DNA of 64,000 nucleotides. Source: Sporocytophaga myxococcoides DSM 11118. Lineage in GTDB: Bacteria > Bacteroidota > Bacteroidia > Cytophagales > Cytophagaceae. The notes beneath the pieces were generated by a model, which had not been told where the DNA came from, searched no databases, and was given only the letters and a program-made list of their open reading frames with translations. Position numbers and translations under genes: made by a program. Shown here one piece after another: positions 27,757-37,444 of this stretch (positions within the stretch are counted from its first letter, which is position 1; the number at the start of each line of letters is the position of its first letter). Where the stretch lies: NCBI RefSeq assembly GCF_000426725.1, contig NZ_KE384561.1:227092-291091 (forward strand), in the 5' to 3' direction.

Positions 27757-29634
27757 ATGAAAAAAATGTCACTAAAAAAATCATTGGCCTTTACCCTGCC
27801 TTATTTCAAAGCAGGAGTGATCCTTTGTTTAATCTTAACATCACAGATCTCCTATGGCCAACAAATAGCAGCATCTTATCCTTCTAAATTCTTTCGGTTT
27901 ACTATAAATTACTATGAATACCTACCTCCCTCTTATTCAACCTCCGGTAATTCTTTTCCATTATTAATTTTCCTGCATGGTACAGGTGAAGCAGGGACTG
28001 TACTTTCAAAGACACTCGTTCCCGGAGTACCTCCAAAACTCATTGCAGATGGAAAGACAGATGGGCTCGACAATTTCATCGTTTTGTCTCCCCAAAGCCC
28101 AAGGACATACTGGTACCCTTCATTTATTGATGAATTTATCGAAATGGCAAAAACCAAATACAGAATTGATATATCCAGAATATATGTAACTGGCTTAAGT
28201 GCTGGAGGCAGAGGGACCTGGGATTATGCTATTGCCTACCCTGATAAAGTAGCTGCAATCCTTCCCATTGCAGCAGTAACCGTCAATTCCAATGTATGTA
28301 ATGCTAAAAAAATACCTGTATGGTCATTCCAGGGTGAGAATGATGGCAAAAGCGCAACCTACTGGAACACGGCATATAACAAATGTAATCCTCCTATCCC
28401 AGGAAAACTTACTGTCATCACTGGTGCAGGCCATAACACTTCCCTTTGGGGAACAGTATATCAAAACCTTCCACTATCACCTTCAAATGATTCTACGGGC
28501 CTTTATCGGAATGCTATATACAACTGGCTATTAAGTTACAGTACTAATCATACAACTCCCAATATTTATCCACTGGCCTTTGCAGGAGAGGATATTTTAA
28601 CGGAGCTACCCATTGATAAAATTGAACTTACAGGTAAAGCATCAGATGAAGACGGCATAATCGAACAATACTCCTGGACACAGATTACAGGCCCAAGCCA
28701 GATTACTCTATCTAATGGTAATGACATTATTACCAATGCATATGGGTTTATTGATGGGGAATATACATTCGAATTCAGAGCTATTGATAATGAAGGTGCT
28801 TCCAGCTCCGACATTATTAAAGTTTTTGTTAACAGGCCGATGACAGAAGCCTCTATTCTCTATAGAATTAATTGCGGTGGCTCAGAAATTCAGGATTCCA
28901 TATTAAACTGGTCTTTGGACAAACAGCTTACCCCCTCTGGATATCTTGAAACCCTAAACACAACGCTTACGACGGGAAGTGATTACTGGAAAGGACCTAA
29001 CAATTCCGATGCGCCTAATAATGTTTTTGGGAATAACCGATACTCTTTTCAGAACAATACCCCAATGCAGTGGAGTTTCCCTGTAAATCCCGGACAATAC
29101 ATATTAAAACTATACTTTTCTGATGCAGGAAAGAAAGATGGAACCAGGTTGATTAACGTTCAAGCTGAAGGGAATGAAATCCTTCATGAATTCGATATTC
29201 ATAAAACATTTGGAGAGGCCGGTGGACAACAGAATTTCGCCATTGATATAAATGATGGATCTCTAGATCTCAGCTTAACTGCAACTCTTAATTCCGCAAA
29301 AATAGACGGAATTGAACTCTCCCAAACAGGATCTGCAGCATTGCGAACAGCGGCATTGACAAATATAACATCGCCGTTTTACTTCAAGCATTACCCAGAA
29401 CCCGTTGAAGAAAGTCTTACAATTGAATTTAATCTGCCCGATGAGGACATAGCAACAATAGAATTGCTGGATCAAAAAGGAATACTGATAAAAATGCTTT
29501 ATAAAGGGACTTCAAACGGTGACCAATCAGTGAGTGTTAATCCCGCTAATGAAGGATTATCATCCGGACTATATTTCATTACTTTCAGATCTAATACTCA
29601 TAACATTACTGAAAAAATAGTGATAAGGAAATAA
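27757..29634 (+). CDS. Secreted esterase with PKD and malectin-like modules, T9SS cargo
   Basis: The 625-residue protein has an N-terminal signal (hydrophobic 20-34, ending SYGQQ). An alpha/beta-hydrolase (about 45-265) has oxyanion FLHGTGEAG at 72-80, nucleophile S148 in GLSAGG, D196 in GENDG and H226 in GAGHN, so the triad is complete. A PKD-like module (about 272-365) is followed by a malectin-like carbohydrate-binding domain (about 368-525, starting YRINCGG) and a T9SS type A sorting domain (about 540-625, ending EKIVIRK). The architecture is a short version of the giant protein at 1-6873. It probably removes acyl or feruloyl esters from polysaccharide outside the cell; the substrate is inferred. 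Confidence 0.85.
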   Translation: MKKMSLKKSLAFTLPYFKAGVILCLILTSQISYGQQIAASYPSKFFRFTINYYEYLPPSYSTSGNSFPLLIFLHGTGEAGTVLSKTLVPGVPPKLIADGKTDGLDNFIVLSPQSPRTYWYPSFIDEFIEMAKTKYRIDISRIYVTGLSAGGRGTWDYAIAYPDKVAAILPIAAVTVNSNVCNAKKIPVWSFQGENDGKSATYWNTAYNKCNPPIPGKLTVITGAGHNTSLWGTVYQNLPLSPSNDSTGLYRNAIYNWLLSYSTNHTTPNIYPLAFAGEDILTELPIDKIELTGKASDEDGIIEQYSWTQITGPSQITLSNGNDIITNAYGFIDGEYTFEFRAIDNEGASSSDIIKVFVNRPMTEASILYRINCGGSEIQDSILNWSLDKQLTPSGYLETLNTTLTTGSDYWKGPNNSDAPNNVFGNNRYSFQNNTPMQWSFPVNPGQYILKLYFSDAGKKDGTRLINVQAEGNEILHEFDIHKTFGEAGGQQNFAIDINDGSLDLSLTATLNSAKIDGIELSQTGSAALRTAALTNITSPFYFKHYPEPVEESLTIEFNLPDEDIATIELLDQKGILIKMLYKGTSNGDQSVSVNPANEGLSSGLYFITFRSNTHNITEKIVIRK

Positions 29635-29666
29635 TATTAAATCCATATCATATCTAAAATATTGAG

Positions 29667-29697
29667 AAGCAAGGCTATGATTTTTCAAGCCTTGCTT
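29667..29697 (+). terminator. Intrinsic terminator after esterase gene
   Basis: A 10-bp stem AAGCAAGGCT/AGCCTTGCTT around an 11-nt loop is followed by a T run, 33 bp after the esterase stop. Confidence 0.85.
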
Positions 29698-29871
29698 TTT
29701 TCGACTTGATACATAAAATATAAATCACCATTCAATCATATATAAACTTATCCTGAAATCCTTTGATTTAACTATGAAGATTAAATCCTTCAGAACAGAA
29801 ACTAACCTTTTGTCCAAATTAAAATGTATATTGAATAATTACATAATTCCGAATTACTATAAACCACATCC

Positions 29872-32418
29872 ATGCTTTTAGGTAATACAGAAGAAGCGAT
29901 ATTTAAAAATTATATAAGCAAACAGCCTTCGTATAATGAATTACTCGATAAGGATGGGAATATGTACGCCCATTGGAAAGAGTTTTTTGAAGTTTATAAA
30001 ATGCTGGGTTACGAAGAATTCGTTAACAGAAATCAATATCTTCAAAAGTTATTGCAGGAGAATGGAGTCACGTATAATGTTTATGGAGACCCTACTGGGC
30101 AAAGCAGAACCTGGAATCTCGATCCTATTCCATACTTAATAGATAATGAAGAATGGGGAAAAATTGAATCAGGTTTAAAGCAAAGAGCTCATTTATTAGA
30201 TCTTATTTTTAAGGACATATATGGAGAAAATAAACTAATCAAAAATGGTTTGCTGCCGGCTGAGCTTATATACAATCATGCAGGTTATTTGAGAGAATGT
30301 GCAGGAATTTCATTTAAGAATAAACATGGTTTAATCTTGTATTCTGCTGATGTGGCAAGAAGCCCGGACGGAAATATTTGGGTTTTGAATGACCGTACTC
30401 AAGCTCCTTCCGGATCTGGATATTCTCAGGAAAACAGATCAGCAATGGCCAGAATATTTCCTGAATTTTTCAATGAGGTAAAAGTCAAAAGACTTTCTTC
30501 CTATTTTAACTCACTAAGAAATACACTCAATTCAATTGCTCCATCATCCAATACTCAGCCTCGTATAGTTCTTTTAACACCTGGCCCCAGGAACGAAACA
30601 TACTTCGAACACTCCTATCTTTCTTCTTATCTGGGAATTTCTCTTGTCCAGGGAGATGACCTGATGGTAAAGGATAACTATGTATGGATTAAGACTATTG
30701 CAGGACTTGAAAAGGTTGATGTTATTATTCGAAGGGTGGATGATATTTATTGTGATCCTCTGGAACTGAAAGAAGATTCTCAACTGGGAATTCCCGGGCT
30801 CCTACAGGTAATGCGGGCCGGCAACGTAAGTCTTGCAAACCCGCTTGGGTGTAGCATTTTGGAAAATCCAGGTCTGCTTCCTTTTCTACAAAACATCTCT
30901 AACTACTTTACCGGAGAAGAGCTAATCCTTCCTACTCTTGCCTCCTGGTGGTGCGGGCAACCAAGGGAATTGAAATATGTACTCGATAATCTGAGCTCTC
31001 TCGTTATCCGCAGAATATATAGAGACACCACTACAAGTTCTTCCATCGATGCATCTTCTTTATCTTCTACAGCATTGAAAGAATTAAAGAATCAAATTAA
31101 AATGAAACCCTATCTTTATATCGGTCAGGAAAAAATTCTTTTTTCATCTGTTCCTTCTTACATAAATGGTAAAATTGAACCAAGGAATGTTATGTTCAGA
31201 AGTTTCCTTGTAAGTAATAATGATTCTTACGAAGCTATGGCTGGTGGTCTAACAAGAATATCCTCTGATGCCAAAAGTTTTATTATTTCAAATCAGGCCG
31301 GAGGATTCAGTAAAGATACATGGATCATTTCATCAGAAAAGAATCGCACTAAAGAAGCACCAAAAGATCTTCAGCAACCTCATCTGCATAATGATGCCCT
31401 TCCAAGCCGTACTGCTGAAAACTTATTCTGGGTAGGAAGATATGCAGACAGAATATTAGCTAATGCCCGATACATCAGAGCTGTTATTCAATATATCAAC
31501 AGCAAAGGCGGCTTCTCTACAGATCAGGACAACCACACAGAAAAAATTCTGCTTAATGCTTTAACTCATTATACATATACCTATCCCGGATTTACTGATG
31601 AAAAAAATATAGAAATTATAAAAAATCCATGGACAGAAATTTTTGATCTCTTTATAAATGGAGATAGGATCGGAGGCATCAAATATAATGTCCACATGAT
31701 ACTAAGATCCGCTGATGCGGTTCGGGATTACTGGTCTGCTGATACCTGGAGAATTTTAAAAAGTCTCGAAGAAAATTGGGAAAATCAGGAAACACTTAAA
31801 AATCGTCACAAACTGATCAGTTCTCTGGATAACCTGATTACATCCATGGTTGCATTTATTGGCCTAAACAGAGAAAGCATTTCAAGAGAGCATGGGTGGT
31901 TGCTTCTGGACAGCGGACGAAAAATAGAACAGAGTCTTCTTTTGATTACTATTCTGAGATCTCTGTTAATCGGGGACCATGGAGCATCAAGTCAACATGA
32001 TATAATGGAAACATTTTTATCCAGTAACGAAAGCCTGGTAAATTACAGATACTCCTATAAGACAAACATTCAAATGCCGCTTGTACTTGATCTGATGCTT
32101 TTCAACAATCACAATCCTCATTCATTGATTCATTTGCTTGAAAAATTAAAAGTTCATTTTGAGGATTTACCTAAAAAAAGCAATGTACATGAATTGCATC
32201 TTCATGAAAAACTTGTAATTGAAGCCATCACAATCCTTAAAATTGCTAATAAAAAAATTCTGACAGAACCTGATCCAGAAACAAAGGAATACAGGCACCT
32301 TGATGAACTTCTTTTGAAATTGAACACAATTATGTCATCTGTTCCGTTTGAAATCTCCAGGACATTTTTCAAACATGCACAAAGCCAAAAGCAATTATAT
32401 TCTTCAGATATCGCTTAA
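29872..32418 (+). CDS. Circularly permuted ATP-grasp / alpha-E domain fusion protein
   Basis: The 848-residue cytoplasmic protein joins two modules that are separate genes in many bacteria. Residues about 1-480 are the circularly permuted ATP-grasp (DUF404/407) domain, with YGDPTGQSRTWNLDPIPYL, RDRTQ-like WVLNDRTQAPSGSGYS, and IIRRVDDIYCDPLEL. Residues about 510-840 are the helical alpha-E (DUF403) domain, beginning SRTAENLFWVGRYADRILAN. Work by Iyer, Aravind and colleagues on amidoligases places these with transglutaminases in predicted peptide-ligation or modification systems. No reaction is established. The transglutaminase gene follows after 12 bp, so the two are one operon. Confidence 0.9.
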   Translation: MLLGNTEEAIFKNYISKQPSYNELLDKDGNMYAHWKEFFEVYKMLGYEEFVNRNQYLQKLLQENGVTYNVYGDPTGQSRTWNLDPIPYLIDNEEWGKIESGLKQRAHLLDLIFKDIYGENKLIKNGLLPAELIYNHAGYLRECAGISFKNKHGLILYSADVARSPDGNIWVLNDRTQAPSGSGYSQENRSAMARIFPEFFNEVKVKRLSSYFNSLRNTLNSIAPSSNTQPRIVLLTPGPRNETYFEHSYLSSYLGISLVQGDDLMVKDNYVWIKTIAGLEKVDVIIRRVDDIYCDPLELKEDSQLGIPGLLQVMRAGNVSLANPLGCSILENPGLLPFLQNISNYFTGEELILPTLASWWCGQPRELKYVLDNLSSLVIRRIYRDTTTSSSIDASSLSSTALKELKNQIKMKPYLYIGQEKILFSSVPSYINGKIEPRNVMFRSFLVSNNDSYEAMAGGLTRISSDAKSFIISNQAGGFSKDTWIISSEKNRTKEAPKDLQQPHLHNDALPSRTAENLFWVGRYADRILANARYIRAVIQYINSKGGFSTDQDNHTEKILLNALTHYTYTYPGFTDEKNIEIIKNPWTEIFDLFINGDRIGGIKYNVHMILRSADAVRDYWSADTWRILKSLEENWENQETLKNRHKLISSLDNLITSMVAFIGLNRESISREHGWLLLDSGRKIEQSLLLITILRSLLIGDHGASSQHDIMETFLSSNESLVNYRYSYKTNIQMPLVLDLMLFNNHNPHSLIHLLEKLKVHFEDLPKKSNVHELHLHEKLVIEAITILKIANKKILTEPDPETKEYRHLDELLLKLNTIMSSVPFEISRTFFKHAQSQKQLYSSDIA

Positions 32419-32430
32419 GCATACTTATTT

Positions 32431-33303
32431 ATGATGTACAGCATTTCCCATAAGACAAAATATACTTACAATGAACAAGTAAGCTTATGTCAGAATATAG
32501 CCAAGCTATTTCCCCGCAATACGGATAATCAGATTTGCATCCAAAGCGAAATTAAAATACATCCAGAGCCTGATGTCATAAATAAATATGAAGACTATTT
32601 CGGTAATAAATCAGTTTATTTCTCTTTACAGAAAGCACATGAAGAATTAACTGTAACTGTTAACTCTCTCATTGAAAAACATAATAAAGAGCCTGATAAA
32701 TCTTTTTATGATCAACTCACCTGGGAGGTCGTAAAGGGGATGTTATATGAACCAAAGCAGGAATATTTTGAAGCTCGTCAGTTTATTCAGGAAACAGCCA
32801 TGACTTCATCCAACCAGACTATTGTTGAATATACTCTAAAATCCTTCATTAAGGGAAGACCTTTTATTGAGGCATCTAAAAATCTGATGCAAAGAATTTT
32901 CAATGATTTTAAGTTTCAGCCTGGATTTACAACTATTACTACTCCACCATCAGAAGTAATGAAACATAAAAAAGGAGTATGTCAGGATTTTGCTCATCTT
33001 GCATTGGCCTGTATTCGCTCATTGGGTTTGCCTGCCAGATATGTAAGCGGATATATCGAAACTGTTCCACCAAAAGGTAAAGAGAAACTTGTTGGTACAG
33101 ATGCATCTCATGCCTGGTTTTCTATTTTTGTTCCTAACATTGGATGGGTGGATTTTGACCCAACAAATAATATGACTCCATCTCAGAAACATATAACTAT
33201 TGGTTGGGGCAGGGATTACAGGGATATAGTTCCTTTAAAAGGTGTTATTTTCAGCAGTGGTAGTCATAAACTAAGTGTGGAAGTGGATGTAAAAAGGTCA
33301 TAA
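32431..33303 (+). CDS. Transglutaminase-like cysteine protease family protein
   Basis: The 290-residue protein has a bacterial transglutaminase N-terminal beta domain (about 1-90, beginning YSISHKTKYTYNEQV) and a transglutaminase core. The triad is visible: C184 in KGVCQDFAHLAL, H227 in ASHAWFSIFVP and D243 in DFDPTN. Family members are papain-fold amidases, proteases or transferases. It follows the ATP-grasp/alpha-E gene by 12 bp, the classical context for this family, suggesting that one enzyme makes and the other breaks or edits an amide bond in a peptide. That partnership is inferred from conserved neighbourhood. Confidence 0.9.
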   Translation: MMYSISHKTKYTYNEQVSLCQNIAKLFPRNTDNQICIQSEIKIHPEPDVINKYEDYFGNKSVYFSLQKAHEELTVTVNSLIEKHNKEPDKSFYDQLTWEVVKGMLYEPKQEYFEARQFIQETAMTSSNQTIVEYTLKSFIKGRPFIEASKNLMQRIFNDFKFQPGFTTITTPPSEVMKHKKGVCQDFAHLALACIRSLGLPARYVSGYIETVPPKGKEKLVGTDASHAWFSIFVPNIGWVDFDPTNNMTPSQKHITIGWGRDYRDIVPLKGVIFSSGSHKLSVEVDVKRS

Positions 33304-33485
33304 TATAATATTCTCATTGTAACACCATGAGTTCATCTGTATCTAACTTTAAAAAAAATCACATTGAGAAACATGGAGTAGATACAGAGAACTCTTTATT
33401 ATTGGTAAAATTTCTCTCTTAGATCAGAATATTTTATTACTTAAAAACAAAGAAGAGCAAAGTTCGACTTTTCATTAAAATAAAA

Positions 33486-33503
33486 GGGAGCAAATTCGCT
33501 CCC
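33486..33503. terminator. Short GC hairpin between convergent genes
   Basis: GGGAGC (33486-33491) pairs with GCTCCC (33498-33503) around a 6-nt loop. An A tract on the left would give the minus-strand transcript a T tail, so it likely terminates the DUF2126 gene. Confidence 0.6.
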
Positions 33504-33519
33504 CCTTAACATCCCCTAC

Positions 33520-36500
33520 TTACTCACTCCTGTTAACTTTTCGATATTTTCTCATATCTAAAGTACTTGGGTAATCTTTGTTTATTTCAACCACTGGTGG
33601 ATCATATTTCACAAGAGGAGGCCTGTCCTGTTTGATATAATGAGAAATCGGTGATAAATAAGGAGCTGGTCTCATCACATCCTGAGTATGTCCATACTCC
33701 CAGAAACGATTTCCTCTTCTGGATTCTGCTTCATACGTATTAATCGGGAATGTATCATAGCTTCTTCCACCCGGATGAGAAACATGATACGTGCATCCTC
33801 CTACTGACCTATTGTTCCAGGTATCTACTATATCAAAAACCAAAGGAGTGTCAGTTCCTATGGAAGGATGCAATGCAGATGGAGGTTGCCACGCTCTGTA
33901 GCGCACGCCACTTACAAATTCACCTCTTACATCAGTTGGTCTCATTGGCACTCTGCAGCCATTGCACAACAATATGTATCTTGAATTATTTAATCCTTTT
34001 AATTTTACCTGTATCCTTTCCAAAGAAGAATCTACAAAACGGGCTGTGCCAGAGCTACTCATTTCTTCACCCAACACATGCCATGGCTCAATACCCATCC
34101 TGATTTCCATTTCTATTCCTCTCACCATCACAGATCCATATCTTGGAAATCTGAATTCAAAAAACGGATCAAACCATGTCATTTGAAAAGGATATCCTGC
34201 ATCATTCAATTCACTCACCACTTCTTTTATATCCTCATATACAAAATGCGGAAGCAGGAATTTATCATGCAGCTCCGTCCCCCATCTTACAAGTTCATGT
34301 TTGTATGGTTTATTCCAAAAGCGAGCTACCAAAGCTCGAATAAGCAGCATCTGCACCATACTCATTTGTCTGTGAGGAGGCATATCAAATGCTCTGAATT
34401 CAAGTATCCCCAGTCTTCCTGAAGAAGAGTCAGGGGAATATAATTTATCTATACAAAACTCTGCTCTGTGAGTATTTCCAGTAATATCCGTAAGCAAATG
34501 CCTGAATATTCTATCAACAAGCCAATATGGAACAAAACCGCTTTCAGGTACCTGATCAAAAGCAATTTCCATCTCATATAATTTTTCGTCCCTTCCTTCA
34601 TCAATCCTCGGTGCCTGACTTGTAGGTCCTACAAAAGCTCCTGCAAATAAATACGATAGGCCTGGGTGATGCTGCCAATAAGCAATTAAGCTTCTGAGAA
34701 GATCTGGTCTTCTGAGAAGCGGACTGTCTGAAGGAGTGCTTCCGCCTATAGTAATATGATTGCCTCCCCCAGTACCGGTATGTCTTCCATCAAGCATAAA
34801 CTTTTCGGTACCCAGTCGGGAAAGATAAGCTTGCTCATAAAGCGTATTTACAATATTATTAAGTTCTTTCCAGTTTTTGGAAGGATGAATGTTAACTTCT
34901 ATAACTCCAGGATCGGGCGATACAACAAGTCTTTCAACCCTATAGTCACGCGGTGGTTCATAACCTTCTATTCTTACCTGCATATTTAATTTTTCCGCAG
35001 TTGCCTCTACTGAAGCTACCAAATCCAGATAATGCTCAAGATAGCTAACAGGCGGAAGAAATATATAAAGGTATTCCTCTCTAACCTCTGTACAAATAGC
35101 GGTCTTTATGACGTCTGTTTCAAACATTGGTTTTATCTCATCCTCTTCATCCTCTGTTTTAACAGCATTGCGACTTCTTCTGTCTTTTCCGATACTTTTG
35201 CCATCTCCATCATTAACTGCTAACTCTTGATGTCTTATTCTCTGAGGAGGAGCTACATGTTCAAAAATTCGTCCATACCTTAGGGCTATTTTCTCATGGT
35301 AATTTTCCAAAGGAGGTAATTCTTCAAATAAACTTCTTTCTATTTCCTGTGGTCTTAGACCTTTGGAAACAAAAGCAAGAGATTCGAGAGGCAATCTGAA
35401 ACCTATAGGAGAATTGCCTGGTATGAGAAACAGGTAGTCACGAGTAAACTGCCATTTGCAGCTTTTCCATTTTCCAGTCCAGTAATTCCATTCTACCGGA
35501 AGAGAATAACCAACGGGATTATTCAGCCCTTTATCAAGAAGCGTGGCAAGCGTCCGTCGTTCAAGACTATCTTTAAGATTGTATTTTAGAGGATCTATAT
35601 TAATAGGTGTCTTTCCTTCTGACCAAAGGAAATAAAATGCATCTTCATATGCCGGGGAAATATTATATCTGCTGACTGCAAGATGCCTGGCAAGTTCTTC
35701 CATAAAAATCCTGGAATCTTCAACAGTGTATGTTTTATTGGTCTTTTCGTGAGCTATAAGTTCTGTATTCTTCCAGATAGGATAACCGTCTTTTCTCCAG
35801 AAAAGTCCATACTGCCAGCGTGGCAAGGGTTCTCCGGGATACCATTTGCCTTGTCCGTAATGCAACATCCCTTTCGGACCGAACTTTTCTCTGAGCCTGA
35901 ATACCAGATCATGGGCAAGCAATCGTTTATGAGGTCCATCTGCTGCCGTATTCCATTGAGCAGATTCCATGTCATCAATGGAAACAAAGGTAGGCTCTCC
36001 TCCCATCGTCATTCTTACGTCCCACTTCTCCAGATCATCATCAACCTTATTTCCCACAGCATTAATAGCAGCCCATTGCTCCTCAGTATAGGGCATTGTT
36101 ACCCGGGGATCTTCATGAATGCGGGTAACTTTATTATCAAAGAAAAAGTCAACTTCACATTTCCCTGTTGCTCCTACTACAGGAGCTGCGCTCACATAGT
36201 CGGGTGTACATGCAAGAGGTATATGCCCTTCTCCTGCAAATAACCCGGAAGTAGGATCAAGACCTATCCAGCCCGCTCCAGGGATATAGACTTCAGTCCA
36301 TGCATGCAGATCTGTAAAATCCTCTTCCGGACCTGAGGGGCCATCCAGGGATTTAATATCAGCAGTTAACTGAACCAGGTATCCGGAGACAAAGCGAGCA
36401 GCGAGTCCGAGATGTCTTAAAGCCTGTACCATCAACCAAGCAGTGTCCCGGCAAGATCCCAATGCTTTTCCAAGCGTTTCTTCACAACTCTGTACGCCTG

Positions 36501-36993
36501 GCTCCATGCGGATGGTATAATTAATATCACTGTTTAACTTCTGATTAATCATCACCAGAAAATCAACAATACCTATCTCTTTACTTAAATCAAGCTCGTC
36601 AAGCCATTTTCTCAGCAAAGGGCCACTTTCCTTTTTCTCCATATACAGAGAAAGCTCTTTCTCTAATTGCCCTTGATATTTGAAAGGATAAGACTCTGCA
36701 TATTCTTCTACAAAAAAGTCGAATGGATTTATTACTACGAGATTGGATATTACTTCCACCTCTATTGTCATTTCCCTTGTCTGCTCCGGGAAAACTACCC
36801 TTGCCATATAATTACCAAAAGGATCCTGCTGCCAGTTGATAAAGTGCTGTTCCGGAGTAATCTTTAGAGAATATGCTTCTATCGGAGTCCTTGAATGCAC
36901 TGCTGGCCTCAGCCTGAACACATGAGGAGACAAAGATACCAGCCTGTCATATCTGTAAGTAGTACAATGATTAATTGCGACTTTTATTGCCAT
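33520..36993 (-). CDS. Transglutaminase - DUF2126 (putative amidoligase) fusion protein
   Basis: I start at ATG 36993 (1157 residues), since MAIKVAINHCTTYRYDR is the typical family start; the in-frame extension to 37089 is low-quality sequence. Residues about 1-290 are a transglutaminase N-domain plus core with C181 (GSCRDTAW), H230 (LHAWTEVYIPG) and D246 (GLDPTSG). The remainder is the DUF2126 region, with DDMESAQWNTAADGPHKR and YRVERLVVSPDPGVIEVN, and the metal-site-like GTGGGNHITIGG and FRAFDMPPHRQM motifs. DUF2126 is described as a putative amidoligase. It is convergent with the ATP-grasp/alpha-E and transglutaminase operon, 216 bp away, completing the same predicted peptide-modification set. 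Confidence 0.9.
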   Translation of the reverse strand: MAIKVAINHCTTYRYDRLVSLSPHVFRLRPAVHSRTPIEAYSLKITPEQHFINWQQDPFGNYMARVVFPEQTREMTIEVEVISNLVVINPFDFFVEEYAESYPFKYQGQLEKELSLYMEKKESGPLLRKWLDELDLSKEIGIVDFLVMINQKLNSDINYTIRMEPGVQSCEETLGKALGSCRDTAWLMVQALRHLGLAARFVSGYLVQLTADIKSLDGPSGPEEDFTDLHAWTEVYIPGAGWIGLDPTSGLFAGEGHIPLACTPDYVSAAPVVGATGKCEVDFFFDNKVTRIHEDPRVTMPYTEEQWAAINAVGNKVDDDLEKWDVRMTMGGEPTFVSIDDMESAQWNTAADGPHKRLLAHDLVFRLREKFGPKGMLHYGQGKWYPGEPLPRWQYGLFWRKDGYPIWKNTELIAHEKTNKTYTVEDSRIFMEELARHLAVSRYNISPAYEDAFYFLWSEGKTPINIDPLKYNLKDSLERRTLATLLDKGLNNPVGYSLPVEWNYWTGKWKSCKWQFTRDYLFLIPGNSPIGFRLPLESLAFVSKGLRPQEIERSLFEELPPLENYHEKIALRYGRIFEHVAPPQRIRHQELAVNDGDGKSIGKDRRSRNAVKTEDEEDEIKPMFETDVIKTAICTEVREEYLYIFLPPVSYLEHYLDLVASVEATAEKLNMQVRIEGYEPPRDYRVERLVVSPDPGVIEVNIHPSKNWKELNNIVNTLYEQAYLSRLGTEKFMLDGRHTGTGGGNHITIGGSTPSDSPLLRRPDLLRSLIAYWQHHPGLSYLFAGAFVGPTSQAPRIDEGRDEKLYEMEIAFDQVPESGFVPYWLVDRIFRHLLTDITGNTHRAEFCIDKLYSPDSSSGRLGILEFRAFDMPPHRQMSMVQMLLIRALVARFWNKPYKHELVRWGTELHDKFLLPHFVYEDIKEVVSELNDAGYPFQMTWFDPFFEFRFPRYGSVMVRGIEMEIRMGIEPWHVLGEEMSSSGTARFVDSSLERIQVKLKGLNNSRYILLCNGCRVPMRPTDVRGEFVSGVRYRAWQPPSALHPSIGTDTPLVFDIVDTWNNRSVGGCTYHVSHPGGRSYDTFPINTYEAESRRGNRFWEYGHTQDVMRPAPYLSPISHYIKQDRPPLVKYDPPVVEINKDYPSTLDMRKYRKVNRSE

Positions 36994-37444
36994 AAAACTA
37001 GAATGAAGTGGTGAGAAAAAGTATGTTTTACTAATAAAGAAGAAAAATTCAGCTTTACAATATTTTACAATACTATTATTGAAATTCATTAAATTTCACC
37101 TCATACATATCAATAAAGTGCAAAAACGGAATAGTCATAAAGTTTATTCGATATAAAAAACTTTCCAGAAATATTAAAGCTGGATAAAAATACAATGCTT
37201 CTCAGAATAAATAAAAAAAGAGAAAAAGCTCTCAGTCATTTAAACGGCTTAATTTATGTTTGAGCCCAACTACTCCAATTATTTTCATCACTGAATCACA
37301 TGAAAACCTAAACAATTTTCCAATCTTCTTTAAACTAAGTAAAAATTGTTTGCCTAAAGTTGATCTAAAAGAAATTATGGTAAAGCTTCGAAAGAATAAA
37401 AGCTTTACCACATAAAGTGGATAATAAAACCACAGAAGTAGCAT
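36994..37444. other. AT-rich intergenic region with terminator hairpin
   Basis: This 451-bp region carries the promoter of the DUF2126 gene at its left and the hairpin at 37378-37410 at its right. A 70-codon frame here (37232-37444) is not convincing. Confidence 0.5.
37378..37410 (-). terminator. Terminator-like hairpin after phospholipase gene
   Basis: An 11-bp stem TGGTAAAGCTT (37378-37388) pairs with AAGCTTTACCA (37400-37410) around an 11-nt loop, 35 bp beyond the phospholipase stop. The downstream minus-strand sequence TAATTTCTTTT is only moderately T-rich. Confidence 0.45.

Noticed and set aside
35683..36243. 186-codon plus-strand frame
   Set aside because: It lies antisense within the DUF2126 gene, whose frame has clear domain motifs throughout.
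37232..37444. 70-codon frame directly after the PI-PLC stop (TAA then ATG)
   Set aside because: Composition is low-complexity and hydrophobic/basic, it contains a terminator-like hairpin, and no family is suggested.
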